DNA of 64,000 nucleotides from Streptomyces sp. NRRL S-337. Its GTDB lineage: Bacteria; Actinomycetota; Actinomycetes; Streptomycetales; Streptomycetaceae. The stretch lies in the NCBI RefSeq assembly GCF_000720175.1, contig NZ_JOIX01000008.1, positions 91,679 through 155,678 of the forward strand. Reading direction: 5' to 3'. Below are positions 1-7,697 of this stretch, in pieces. The notes beneath the pieces are model-generated. The model had not been told where the DNA came from. It worked only from the letters and a program-made list of their open reading frames with translations, and did no database searches. The position numbers were made by a program, and so were the translations under genes. The stretch's first letter is position 1, and each line of letters begins with the position of its first letter.

Positions 1-550
1 GCAGGTCGAGGTCGGCCTTGTCGAGCTCGTCGACGAGCAGCACACGGGGGCGGTCGGCGGCCAGTGCGCTGCCCAGCGGACCGAGGCGCAGGTACTGGCC
101 GATGTCGCCGGCGCCGGTGGCGCGGCGGGCCCGGGGGCGGCGCGCGGAGCCGCGGGCCGCCTCGCGTTCGCGGCGCAGCGACGCCTCGCGGAGCCGGCCC
201 ACCGCGTCGTAGCGGTAGAGGGAGTCCTGGAGCGTGGAGCGGCTGTTGACCGACCAGCGGAGCACCTCACCGAGGCCCAGTTCCTCGGCGACCGCGCGGG
301 CCAGCGAGCTCTTGCCGGCGCCGGGGCGGCCGGTGACCAGCAGCGGGCGGTGCAGGTGCAGGGCGGCGTTGACGACGGAGATCTCGTTGCGCTCCAGGAG
401 GTAGGGCGCGCGGGGTGCGGTGCCGCGGGCGGCGGTCAGGCGCCGCCAGGGCGGTGGGGCGGGCAGCTCCGCGGGGCCGCGGAAGACCCACCAGTCCTCC
501 GGCCGGTCCGCGGGGTTGTCGTACCCGTCTGTGGTGCTCTGTCCGGTCAC
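1..550 (-). CDS. MoxR-type AAA+ ATPase of a VMAP conflict system (5' part; C-terminus off the left edge)
   Basis: The gene reads leftward from a GTG at 550 and is cut by the window edge after 183 codons. A GGAG ribosome binding site lies 8-9 bases upstream of that GTG. Walker A (GRPGAGKSS, Lys80) and Walker B (VLLVDELDKAD, about residues 170-180) are visible, with the spacing and the DELDKA wording of MoxR-like AAA ATPases. MoxR ATPases are chaperone-like remodellers that usually work with von Willebrand factor A partners. It follows the VMAP protease gene by 85 bases on the same strand, so all three genes look like one operon. By family knowledge the ATPase would be the energy-using switch of the system. 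A vWA gene is expected further left but cannot be seen. The ATPase call is firm; the system assignment is inference from neighbours. Confidence 0.85.
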   Translation of the reverse strand, partial: MTGQSTTDGYDNPADRPEDWWVFRGPAELPAPPPWRRLTAARGTAPRAPYLLERNEISVVNAALHLHRPLLVTGRPGAGKSSLARAVAEELGLGEVLRWSVNSRSTLQDSLYRYDAVGRLREASLRREREAARGSARRPRARRATGAGDIGQYLRLGPLGSALAADRPRVLLVDELDKADLDL

Positions 551-635
551 CGCGCGTTCTCCTCGTTCCTTGCTGCGTCCGCGCCCCGGCTCCCCCGGCC
601 GGTGGGACACGGGTGTGGCTGTCGTTCCGGGGGGC

Positions 636-2813
636 TCATGGCTGGGTCAGTACCCAGGCATCGGGCGCGAGTTGCGGGGGCCGGTGGTCCGGGGCGTCGT
701 AGAGCAGGGACAGTTTGCGGCCGGGGTGGGTGGAGCTCTCGGGTTCGGCCATCGCCTTGGCCCGTTCGAGCCGGACGACCTCGGGGACCTCGGTGTGGTC
801 CGCGCCGTCCACCAGGGCCAGCAGGTCCTGGGCGAGGTGCTCGCCGTGGTCGGCGCGGTGCCACAGGACGGTGTGCACACCGGCCTGGACGCACTGGCGC
901 AGCAGGGTGCCGTGGTGGTGCGGCGGGCAGCAGACGATCACCGTGCCGGCGTCGCGGTGCACCTCCAGCTGGGCGCGGGCGACCTTGCGGTCGGTGTGCC
1001 GGTGGTCGAGGACCAGCCGCTTGGCGTGCGGCAGGGCGGCGGTGCGCTGTTTCCACCCGGCGTAGCTCTCCCGTGAGCGCTCGGTGGTGCGGACCACCAC
1101 GCGGCGGGTGATGCCCGGGGCGAACGGCCCGTCCTCGTCGCTGTCCGGTGATTCCCAGGCGTCGACGTCGAGGCCCAGCCAGGCGCACGGGAGGAAGTAC
1201 TCCACCAGGGCGGTCTCCGGGTCCTCCCGCACCTCGGTGCGCAGCACCCGGCGGATGTCGTCGACGACCTGCTCGCTGCCCGCCTCGGTGTCCCGGACCA
1301 GCGCGAGCCGGTGCGGCCGGCCGTCGGCGAAGGTCCAGATCTGGTAAGTGAAGCGGCGGCCGGTGGGGGCCGGCAGCAGCTCCACCTGGACGCGCGGGGC
1401 GAGGGCCGGCCCGCGGACGGCGGTGGCCGCCGGCCCGGGCGCGGCCACCGGCGCGGGGGCCGCGGCGGCCGTCACATCGGCACGGAACTGGCTGATCGCC
1501 GCCTCGTCGACGCCGGACCGGGCGGCCACCCGCTCCACCCAGGCATCCAGGTCGTCGGCCGGATACGGGCCGGCCGCCCGCTCCTCGACGCTGATCCGCA
1601 CCACCCCCTGGAGCAGCGGGGGCACCGGGGCGCCGGCGGTGGAGCCGAATCCCTCCAGGGCTTCGACGGCGTCGGCGAGGCCGGTGACGGCGGGGAGTTC
1701 GGGGGCGTGCGGCAGCACCCGGGCGAGCAGGGTGCGGGGATCGGTGCGGGTGCAGTGTGCCAGCAGGCCGGCGAGGTCGCGGCGCTGACGGGTGGTCAGG
1801 TATTCGCCGGGGCGGACCGTACGGGCCGCGCGGCGCAGCCGCTCCCAGTCCTCGCGGGCGCCGTAGGGGCCGGGGCGGTGATGCGGGTCGTACGGGTCCG
1901 GGGGCGCGAGGGGCTCCTGGTCGCGGACCACGTCGAGGAGTTCGGGGAGGCCGCGGCGGACGCTCACCGCGAGGCCGACCAGCCGCTCCAGATCGGCGGC
2001 CGGGCCCGCCGAGGCCCGGCCGAGCCGGGCGGCGAGCCGCCGCTCGCAGTCCGGCACCGCCTCGCGGCCCTTGAGGACCCGTTCCAGGGCGGTGAGCAGC
2101 TGCTGGACGCCGCGGCGGGCGGTGGGCACCGCGGAGGGCGGGAGGGTGGGGAGTTCGGCCTCGATGGCGGGCACGCTGATGGCGTACATCGTCGCGGGCC
2201 GGTCCCCGGCGCCTTCGGGGGCGCGGTGGACGGCGACGACCAGGCCGACCACGGCCTGCCGTTCGCGGTCCCACAGCGGGCCGCCGCTGAAGCCCTCGGT
2301 GACCTGAGTGCCGCCGAGCACGTCCAGCGCGATCCAGGGCGGCGCCGAGACCCGGGGCACGGCCCGGACGGTGGGCAGCGGATTGCCGCTGGCCCATAAC
2401 GCGATGGTTTCCCCGGCGTAGTTGTGCTGGAGGAACGGTGCGGGCTCGGCGCCCGGGGGCGGGGCGTCGGTGAGCTCCAGGACCGCGAGGTCGCCGTGGT
2501 AGGGCACCCGGCCGGGGTCGGCCGGGCCGGGTCCGGCTGCCGTGGCGCGCGGCGGGGTCCACATCTCGCGGACGACCCGGGCGGTCAGGTCCACCCCGGC
2601 CGCGACATGGGGCAGCCGGACCGTGAGGGTCTCGCCGGGGCCCGGGGTGTCCTGGGAGAAACGCGCCCTGCCCAGGGCGCTGTTGACGACGTGGGCGCAG
2701 GTCAGGATCAGCCGCTCGGCGACCAGGACGCCCGCGCCGACGGCCCGTTCGCCGTCCCGTACGGAGGCGAAGGACAGCTGGAGCGGGGTGTCCGGACCTG
2801 CGCCGGTGATCAT
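636..2813 (-). CDS. Trypsin-like serine protease fused to a VMAP-C-like domain
   Basis: A 725-residue protein. The N-terminal 190 residues form a chymotrypsin-fold protease with a complete triad: His41 in LTCAHVV, Asp108 in GDLAVLEL and Ser176 in GFSGGPL. No signal peptide is seen, so it should act in the cytoplasm. Residues about 195-430 are helix-rich and contain a stretch (around LADAVEALEGF) that resembles the effector-associated helical domains of NTP-dependent conflict systems. The C-terminal third resembles the vWA-MoxR-associated protein C-terminal domain (EYFLPCAWLGLDVDAW, then VVVRTTERSRE and HPGRKLSLLYD). The gene starts at ATG 2813 inside an ATGA overlap with the upstream trypsin-co-occurring gene. 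Codon 139 (positions 2397-2399) is TTA, the rare leucine codon read by the bldA tRNA in Streptomyces. The role (protease effector of a cell-protective or defence switch) is inferred from the family; targets are unknown. Confidence 0.85.
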   Translation of the reverse strand: MITGAGPDTPLQLSFASVRDGERAVGAGVLVAERLILTCAHVVNSALGRARFSQDTPGPGETLTVRLPHVAAGVDLTARVVREMWTPPRATAAGPGPADPGRVPYHGDLAVLELTDAPPPGAEPAPFLQHNYAGETIALWASGNPLPTVRAVPRVSAPPWIALDVLGGTQVTEGFSGGPLWDRERQAVVGLVVAVHRAPEGAGDRPATMYAISVPAIEAELPTLPPSAVPTARRGVQQLLTALERVLKGREAVPDCERRLAARLGRASAGPAADLERLVGLAVSVRRGLPELLDVVRDQEPLAPPDPYDPHHRPGPYGAREDWERLRRAARTVRPGEYLTTRQRRDLAGLLAHCTRTDPRTLLARVLPHAPELPAVTGLADAVEALEGFGSTAGAPVPPLLQGVVRISVEERAAGPYPADDLDAWVERVAARSGVDEAAISQFRADVTAAAAPAPVAAPGPAATAVRGPALAPRVQVELLPAPTGRRFTYQIWTFADGRPHRLALVRDTEAGSEQVVDDIRRVLRTEVREDPETALVEYFLPCAWLGLDVDAWESPDSDEDGPFAPGITRRVVVRTTERSRESYAGWKQRTAALPHAKRLVLDHRHTDRKVARAQLEVHRDAGTVIVCCPPHHHGTLLRQCVQAGVHTVLWHRADHGEHLAQDLLALVDGADHTEVPEVVRLERAKAMAEPESSTHPGRKLSLLYDAPDHRPPQLAPDAWVLTQP
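2397..2399 (-). other. In-frame TTA codon in the VMAP protease gene
   Basis: Read on the minus strand, these three bases are Leu139 of the protease, between catalytic Asp108 and Ser176. In Streptomyces TTA codons need the developmentally regulated bldA tRNA, so full-length protein may only appear in late growth. In-frame TTA codons were otherwise found only in the two exporter genes near 43-46 kb. Confidence 0.85.
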
Positions 2814-3313
2814 GGCGCGGCACCGCCCGGGGTGCCCTGGGCCCCCGCGCCGTCCGGCGCGCCGCCGCCCTCGTCACCGCGGCGCTCGCCGTGGCGGTGG
2901 GCGCTGCGGTCCCCGGCGAGGTTCCAGGTGGCGGAGACCTTGAAGCTGGCCTCGCCGTTGCCGGTGAAGACCCCGAGGTGCAGATCCGAGCCGAGGGTCA
3001 CCCCGAACTCCACGGTGACCTCGTCCGGGCGGTGGCTGCCGGCCGAGATCGAGCGGTGGATCTGGCCGAGCACACCGCCGAGCGGCCGCAGCGCCTCCTC
3101 CAGGACCTCGCCGCCGCGGGTCAGCGCCCGGCCCATCCGGCCGTCGACGCTGACCGGCTGCGCGGAGCCGAACGCGTCGGGCAGCTCCAACTCGCCGTCA
3201 GCGGCGGTGGTTTGCCCGGACACCGCGCCCGGCGGGCCGTCGGCGGCCGCCGGCGCCTGGGCGCGCAGCCAGACGACGGTCCCGTCCTCCATCGTGAGCG
3301 GCACGTCCCCCAT
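2810..3313 (-). CDS. Trypsin-co-occurring domain 1 protein (CU044_2847-type)
   Basis: A 167-residue protein that begins MGDVPLTMEDGTVVWL, a compact beta-rich start typical of the small proteins encoded next to trypsin-VMAP genes. It ends with a hydrophilic Gly/Arg/Asp-rich tail. A central segment (EVTVEFGVTLGSDLHLGVFTG) followed by AEASFKV-like text is consistent with the trypsin-co-occurring family. It is the first gene of the leftward operon and its stop overlaps the protease start by 4 bases (ATGA), implying translational coupling. No ribosome binding site stands out before ATG 3313. The molecular role of this family is not established; a regulatory or substrate role for the adjacent protease is inference. 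Confidence 0.75.
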   Translation of the reverse strand: MGDVPLTMEDGTVVWLRAQAPAAADGPPGAVSGQTTAADGELELPDAFGSAQPVSVDGRMGRALTRGGEVLEEALRPLGGVLGQIHRSISAGSHRPDEVTVEFGVTLGSDLHLGVFTGNGEASFKVSATWNLAGDRSAHRHGERRGDEGGGAPDGAGAQGTPGGAAP

Positions 3314-3460
3314 GGCGATCAGTCTGACATGAGCCGCACCGCCCCCGCGCGCACTTTTGCGTCACTCTCCGACCTCTCGCACCGGTGGCCACCTGCGGAA
3401 AGTCCATTCCGGAGGGGGCCGCACGGTAGCTCGTGGGCGCGGCCGCGCCGACGTGGCGGA

Positions 3461-4309
3461 TCAGTCCACTCCGAGGGCCCGCGCCAGTTGGCGTGATTGC
3501 GCCACCAGCCGGTCCTCCGCGTCCCACACTTCCGCGTCCTCCTCAAGGAACCCGCCGGCCAGATTGCGGGTGGTGATGGCGACCCGCAGCGGCCCGGGTG
3601 CCGGGCGGTGCCGGACGTGGACGGTCAGTTCGACGGTGGGGACCCAGCCGGACAGCCCCATCTCGAAGGCGGTGGGCGGCAGCGCGTCGACGGTCAGCAG
3701 GAGGGACAGCGGGTCGGGGTCCCGGCCGTCGGCGAGCCCGAACCAGGCGCGCATCTCGCCCCGGCCGGACGGTGCGCCGACCGCCCAGCCCGCGGTCGCC
3801 GGGTCCAGCCGGAGGTCGAGCCGCTCGGCGATGGCGGTGCTGCCGGGGATGGCCGGGGCCCCGCCGGGGGCGCTGTCGGTGCCCAGGCAGTGCTCGTACG
3901 GCGGGATGGCGGGCGGTTTGGCCGTCGTGCGGACGTCGTCGGGCAGCGCGCCGAGGTCGCCGTACGCGGCGAGCACCCGCAGCCGCTCGACCTCGGTGCC
4001 GTCCTCCTCGAACTGGACGAGGGTCGCGGTCCCGGTCGACATGGTGCGGCCGGTGCGCACCACGTCGGTGCGGATGATGGCCGGGCCGGGAACGGAGGCG
4101 GTGAGGTAGTGCGCGGTGACCGACAGCGGGTCGGGGTGCGGCAGGGCGTCGCCGAGGGCGCGGCCCATGAGGGCGAGGAGGTAGCCGCCGTTGACCGCCT
4201 GGATGATCGTCCAGCCCGCGGAGAGCTGGGCTTCGTAGATGCCGGTTGCGCGGCGGGTGACCGCGGTGTCGCGGTCGAACTCACTGTTGCCTGAGGTGAC
4301 CAGAGCCAT
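3461..4309 (-). CDS. Acyl-CoA thioesterase family protein (TesB-like double hotdog)
   Basis: A 282-residue protein beginning MALVTSGNSEFDRDTAV. Two hotdog-like halves are suggested: an N-terminal half around GWTIIQAVNGGYLLALMGRA, with the VNGGYLLA turn typical of acyl-CoA thioesterase-like proteins, and a C-terminal half around VELTVHVRHRP and DAEVWDAEDRLVAQSRQLA. Such proteins hydrolyse acyl-CoA thioesters or bind acyl groups; the substrate cannot be told. The ATG at 4309 is chosen because the family starts near there; the open frame extends 32 codons upstream only through non-conserved sequence. The gene is divergent from the UPF0126 gene, with a dyad that looks like a TetR operator between them. 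Confidence 0.75.
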   Translation of the reverse strand: MALVTSGNSEFDRDTAVTRRATGIYEAQLSAGWTIIQAVNGGYLLALMGRALGDALPHPDPLSVTAHYLTASVPGPAIIRTDVVRTGRTMSTGTATLVQFEEDGTEVERLRVLAAYGDLGALPDDVRTTAKPPAIPPYEHCLGTDSAPGGAPAIPGSTAIAERLDLRLDPATAGWAVGAPSGRGEMRAWFGLADGRDPDPLSLLLTVDALPPTAFEMGLSGWVPTVELTVHVRHRPAPGPLRVAITTRNLAGGFLEEDAEVWDAEDRLVAQSRQLARALGVD

Positions 4310-4332
4310 GGCGGCACGGTACACGGATAAAT

Positions 4333-4344
4333 TACCGACCGGTA
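4333..4344. promoter_or_regulatory. Candidate TetR-type operator dyad between divergent genes
   Basis: TACCGACCGGTA has five of six symmetric base pairs and resembles the ACCGACCGGT-type sites bound by many actinobacterial TetR regulators. It lies in an AT-rich patch (GATAAATTACC) about 25 bases upstream of the thioesterase start and 60 bases upstream of the channel gene. No TetR gene is visible nearby. Confidence 0.35.
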
Positions 4345-4372
4345 GGGTCAGCTTTTCCGGATGCAAGCGGAG

Positions 4373-4389
4373 AGGGCCGTTCCGGCCCT
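4373..4389 (+). other. Perfect 7-bp hairpin in the leader of the UPF0126 gene
   Basis: AGGGCCG and CGGCCCT flank a TTC loop and end 15 bases before ATG 4404, where a ribosome binding site would normally be. No clear Shine-Dalgarno sequence is present. The hairpin may affect translation or may only be part of the divergent promoter region. Confidence 0.35.
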
Positions 4390-4403
4390 GCCATGATGAC
4401 GCC

Positions 4404-5042
4404 ATGCTTCACGTCCTCTACCTGGCCGGCGTCGCGGCCTTCGCGGCGAGCGGGGTGCTGGCCGCCTACCGCGCCAACATGGACCCCTTCGGCGGCCTGG
4501 TGCTCGCCTTCGCCGCGTCCATCTCCGGCGGCACGATGCGCGACCTCATCCTCGACCGGCGGCCGCTGTACTGGACGCACGACTGGGTGCTGCTCACCGT
4601 GATCATCTGCGTGGGCGTCGGCACCATCGTCTATCTGCGGTTCTGGTCACTGCCCCGGAAAGCGCTGCTGGTGGTCGACGCGGTCGGACTGTCCGTGGTC
4701 ACCGTGATCGGCGCCCGGGCCGCCATCGCGGCGGGCGCCACCCCGCTCGCCGTGATCATCCTGGCGGTGCTCACCGGCGTCGCCGGCGAGGTCATCCGGG
4801 ACGTGCTGTGCGGCGAGTTCCCCCCGCTGCTGCTGCGCGAGGACGTCTACGCCATCGCCGCACTGGCCGGTGCCGGCTGCCTCCTGTTGCTGCACCACCT
4901 CGGCGCCCGGCCCACCCCCGCCGCGGCGATCTCGGCGGGGGTGGTGTTCGCCCTGCGGATGGGCGCGGTCTACCTGGGGCTGCACCTGCCGCGCCCCCAG
5001 CAGCTCCGCCCCCGGCCGGGCAGCCGGCCGGACGCCGACTGA
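4404..5042 (+). CDS. TRIC/UPF0126 family membrane channel protein
   Basis: A 212-residue integral membrane protein starting MLHVLYLAGVAAFAASGVLAAYRANMD. It has the internal duplication of the UPF0126 family: a first repeat with GGLVLAFAASISGGTMRDLI (around residues 33-52) and a second with ITGVAGEVIRDVL-like text (around 115-135), each followed by a hydrophobic span; about seven membrane segments are expected. Bacterial members are homologous to trimeric intracellular cation channels; some act as K+ or small-solute channels. The start was chosen where homology begins; the upstream frame runs into the divergent promoter. A short Pro/Arg tail ends the protein. Confidence 0.85.
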   Translation: MLHVLYLAGVAAFAASGVLAAYRANMDPFGGLVLAFAASISGGTMRDLILDRRPLYWTHDWVLLTVIICVGVGTIVYLRFWSLPRKALLVVDAVGLSVVTVIGARAAIAAGATPLAVIILAVLTGVAGEVIRDVLCGEFPPLLLREDVYAIAALAGAGCLLLLHHLGARPTPAAAISAGVVFALRMGAVYLGLHLPRPQQLRPRPGSRPDAD

Positions 5043-5058
5043 CCGGCCCGGCCGCCGG

Positions 5059-6468
5059 CTACCTCACGGACAGCGCCGGCTTGCTCTCCGTGTACAGCCA
5101 GGTGTTGAAGAAGTCCCCCAGCTTCTGCCCGGAGACCTTCTCCGCCAGCGCGACGAACTGGGCGGTGTCCGCGTTGCCGTAGCGGTGGGCCGCGGTCCAG
5201 GCCGGCAGCAGCTGGAAGAACGCCGTGTCACCGATGCGCTCGCGGAGCGCCTGGAGGGTCATCGCACCCCGCCGGTAGACCGCGGCGGAGAACATCGTGT
5301 CGCGCTGCGGATCGGCGATCTTCTGCTTCCAGAAGCCGTCGTCCGCGGGGATCGCGTCGTACGCCTTGCGGAAGGAGTCGTGCGCGCTGACCGTGCCGCG
5401 GTGCTCGCTCCACAGCCACTGCGCGTAGCTGGCGAAGCCCTCGTTGAGCCAGATGTCCTTCCACTGCCGCACCGACACCGAGTCGCCGAACCACTGGTGG
5501 GCCAGTTCGTGGACGATCGTGGTCTCGCTGCGCACCGCCGAGTAGACCGGCTTGGACTGCACCTCCAGCGAGAACCCGGCCTGCGGCATGTCGTCGACGA
5601 CCGCGCCGGTCTCCTCGAACGGGTACTTCCCGAAGACCTTCGACCAGTAGTCGGTGGCCTCCGCGGTGATGCCGTACACGTCCACCTGGCCGGTCGGCAG
5701 GGTCGGGTCGGTGGCCACGTAGACCGGGATGCCGCCGGGGGTGGTGCCGGTGCGGACGTCGAACTTCCCGATGGTGGCGGTGGCGAGGTAGGTCGCCATC
5801 GGGCGGGACTCGCGCCAGTGGGCGTACGAGCGGCCGTGCGCCTCCCCGGAGGCGATCAGCCGGCCGTTGGAGACCCCGGTCAGGCCCTTGGGGGCGTCGA
5901 TGCGGATGTCGTACGTCGCCTTGTCGCCCGGGTGGTCGCTGGAGGGGAACCACGTCGAGGCTGCGTTCGGCTCGCAGGCGACGAACACCCCGTCCTTGGT
6001 CTTCATCCAGCCGTAGTCCGAGCCGAAGACGATCGGGCCGCTCAACGGCTTGGGGACGCCGTGGTAGGCGACGGTGACGGTGAACTTCCCGCCGCGGCGC
6101 AGCGGGAAGGACGGGTGGACGGTTATCTCGTCGCCGGATCTCGCGAAGTGCGCCCGCCGGCCGTTCACCCGCACCGAGTCGACGGTCAGCTTCTGCAGGT
6201 CGAGGTCGAAGGCGGAGAGGTTCTGGGTGGCCCGGGCGGTGAGCGTGGTGCGGCCGTCGAGCCGGCCGCTGTCGGGGTGGTAGCTGACGCCGAGGTCGTA
6301 GTGCAGGGCGTCGAAGCCGCCGTTGCCCAGTTCGGGGAAGTACGGGTCGCCGGCGCCGGGCGCGCCGGGGGTCGCCGCGGGAGCGGCGGCGATGGTGGCG
6401 GCCGAGGCCACCGCGGTGGCCAGGGCCAGCCAGCGGGAGGTGCGGCGCGCGGAGCGGGAGAGTGCCAT
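5059..6468 (-). CDS. Secreted M1-family metallopeptidase (aminopeptidase N-like)
   Basis: A 469-residue precursor with a twin-basic N-terminus and hydrophobic signal peptide (ending near APAATPGAPGAG), so it should be exported. The zinc site is complete: HELAH at residues 320-324 and Glu343 in WLNEGFASY, the HEXXH-18-E gluzincin pattern of family M1. The family's GAMEN exopeptidase motif is not present in standard form; the equivalent region reads QAGFSLEVQSKPVYS, as in short actinobacterial M1 proteins. It lacks the long C-terminal helical domain of classical aminopeptidase N. ATG 6468 is preceded by AAGGGA at good spacing. It lies 110 bases downstream of oppF on the same strand; a peptidase next to a peptide importer suggests a role in peptide scavenging. 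Confidence 0.9.
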   Translation of the reverse strand: MALSRSARRTSRWLALATAVASAATIAAAPAATPGAPGAGDPYFPELGNGGFDALHYDLGVSYHPDSGRLDGRTTLTARATQNLSAFDLDLQKLTVDSVRVNGRRAHFARSGDEITVHPSFPLRRGGKFTVTVAYHGVPKPLSGPIVFGSDYGWMKTKDGVFVACEPNAASTWFPSSDHPGDKATYDIRIDAPKGLTGVSNGRLIASGEAHGRSYAHWRESRPMATYLATATIGKFDVRTGTTPGGIPVYVATDPTLPTGQVDVYGITAEATDYWSKVFGKYPFEETGAVVDDMPQAGFSLEVQSKPVYSAVRSETTIVHELAHQWFGDSVSVRQWKDIWLNEGFASYAQWLWSEHRGTVSAHDSFRKAYDAIPADDGFWKQKIADPQRDTMFSAAVYRRGAMTLQALRERIGDTAFFQLLPAWTAAHRYGNADTAQFVALAEKVSGQKLGDFFNTWLYTESKPALSVR

Positions 6469-6555
6469 GAGCCATCCCTTCGGACACACGGATGAAGGCC
6501 GATCGAAGATCGAACAACCGTGCTGACTCTGCACTCTCCCGCCGCGTTCCACCCG

Positions 6556-6571
6556 CGACTTTGCCAAGTCG
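6556..6571. promoter_or_regulatory. Perfect 6-bp hairpin containing a 12-base motif shared with another protease gene
   Basis: CGACTT-TGCC-AAGTCG is a perfect stem with a 4-base loop between oppF and the M1 peptidase gene. Read on the peptidase's strand the core is ACTTGGCAAAGT, which occurs again at 53729-53740 just upstream of a second M4 protease gene. It may be an operator or an RNA hairpin; it could also contribute to ending the opp transcript. Confidence 0.4.
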
Positions 6572-6578
6572 TCAGGTG

Positions 6579-7697
6579 TTACTGATCACTTGATGCCTTA
6601 CCGGCCGGCCCGCCGGCCGCCGCGGGCGCGGCATCCTCCGCGTTCTCCGGGTGGTGACACGCCACTTGGTGCCCGGTCCGCAGCGCGACCAGCGGCGGCT
6701 CGGTGGTGGCGCACACCTCGGTCGCCTTCCAGCAGCGGGTCCGGAACCGGCAGCCGGAGGGCGGGTTGATCGGCGAGGGCACGTCGCCCTTGAGCAGGAT
6801 CCGGTCCCGCTGGGTGCGCCGCTTGGGGTCCGGCACCGGCACCGCGGACAGCAGCGCCTTGGTGTACGGGTGCATCGGCGTTTCGTAGAGCGAGGTACGG
6901 TCGGCCAGCTCCACGATCTTGCCGAGGTACATCACCGCGATCCGGTCCGAGACGTGCCGGATGACCGAGAGGTCGTGGGCGATGATGACGTAGGTCAGGC
7001 CCAGCTCCTCCTGGAGGTCGTCCATCAGGTTGACGACCTGCGCCTGGATGGACACGTCCAGCGCGGAGACCGGCTCGTCGGCGACCACCAGCTTGGGCTT
7101 GAGCGCCAGCGCCCGGGCGATGCCGATGCGCTGCCGCTGCCCGCCGGAGAACTCGTGCGGATAGCGGTTGTAGTGCTCCGGGCTCAGCCCCACCAGCTCC
7201 AGCAGCCGCTGCACCTCCTTCTTCACCCCGCCCTCGGGCTCGACGCCCTGGAGGCGGAAGGGGGTGGAGACGATGCCGCCGATGGTGTGCCGCGGGTTCA
7301 GCGAACCGTACGGGTCCTGGAAGATCATCTGGACGTCGCGGCGCATCGGCCGCAGCCTGCCCGTCGACAGATGGGTGATGTCGGTGCCCTGGAACTCGAT
7401 CGAACCGCCGGTCGGCTCGTCGAGCCGGGTGATCAGCCGGCCCATCGTCGACTTGCCGCAGCCGGACTCGCCGACGACGCCGAGCGTCTCCCCCGGCCGT
7501 ACGTCGAAGTCGATGCCGTCGACCGCCTGCACCGCGCCGACCTGCCGCTTGAGCAGGCCCTTGGTGATCGGGAAGTGCCGCACCAGCCCGCGCACCCGCA
7601 GCAGCGGCTCGGCGTCGTCCCCGGACCCGGCCGGTGCCGCCTCCGCCGACTTCTGGAGCGGGATCGTGGTGTTCTCGTCGTCAGTCGTCTCGGTCAC
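6579..7697 (-). CDS. oppF: Oligopeptide ABC importer, ATP-binding protein OppF/DppF
   Basis: A 372-residue ATPase with Walker A GESGCGKST, signature SGGQRQRIGIARAL, Walker B VVADEPVSALD and H-loop IAHDLS. The C-terminal part carries the oligopeptide/dipeptide transporter extension ending in CRFRTRCWKATEVCATTEPPL, whose clustered cysteines are typical of OppF/DppF. It starts at GTG 7697 in a GTGA overlap with oppD. It energises uptake together with oppD, using the membrane pair encoded upstream. Opp versus Dpp naming cannot be settled from sequence. Confidence 0.93.
   Translation of the reverse strand: MTETTDDENTTIPLQKSAEAAPAGSGDDAEPLLRVRGLVRHFPITKGLLKRQVGAVQAVDGIDFDVRPGETLGVVGESGCGKSTMGRLITRLDEPTGGSIEFQGTDITHLSTGRLRPMRRDVQMIFQDPYGSLNPRHTIGGIVSTPFRLQGVEPEGGVKKEVQRLLELVGLSPEHYNRYPHEFSGGQRQRIGIARALALKPKLVVADEPVSALDVSIQAQVVNLMDDLQEELGLTYVIIAHDLSVIRHVSDRIAVMYLGKIVELADRTSLYETPMHPYTKALLSAVPVPDPKRRTQRDRILLKGDVPSPINPPSGCRFRTRCWKATEVCATTEPPLVALRTGHQVACHHPENAEDAAPAAAGGPAGKASSDQ

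Noticed and set aside
547..2877. A 776-residue minus-strand frame overlapping the VMAP protease
   Set aside because: Arg/Pro-rich shadow frame of the real protease gene; no domain text.
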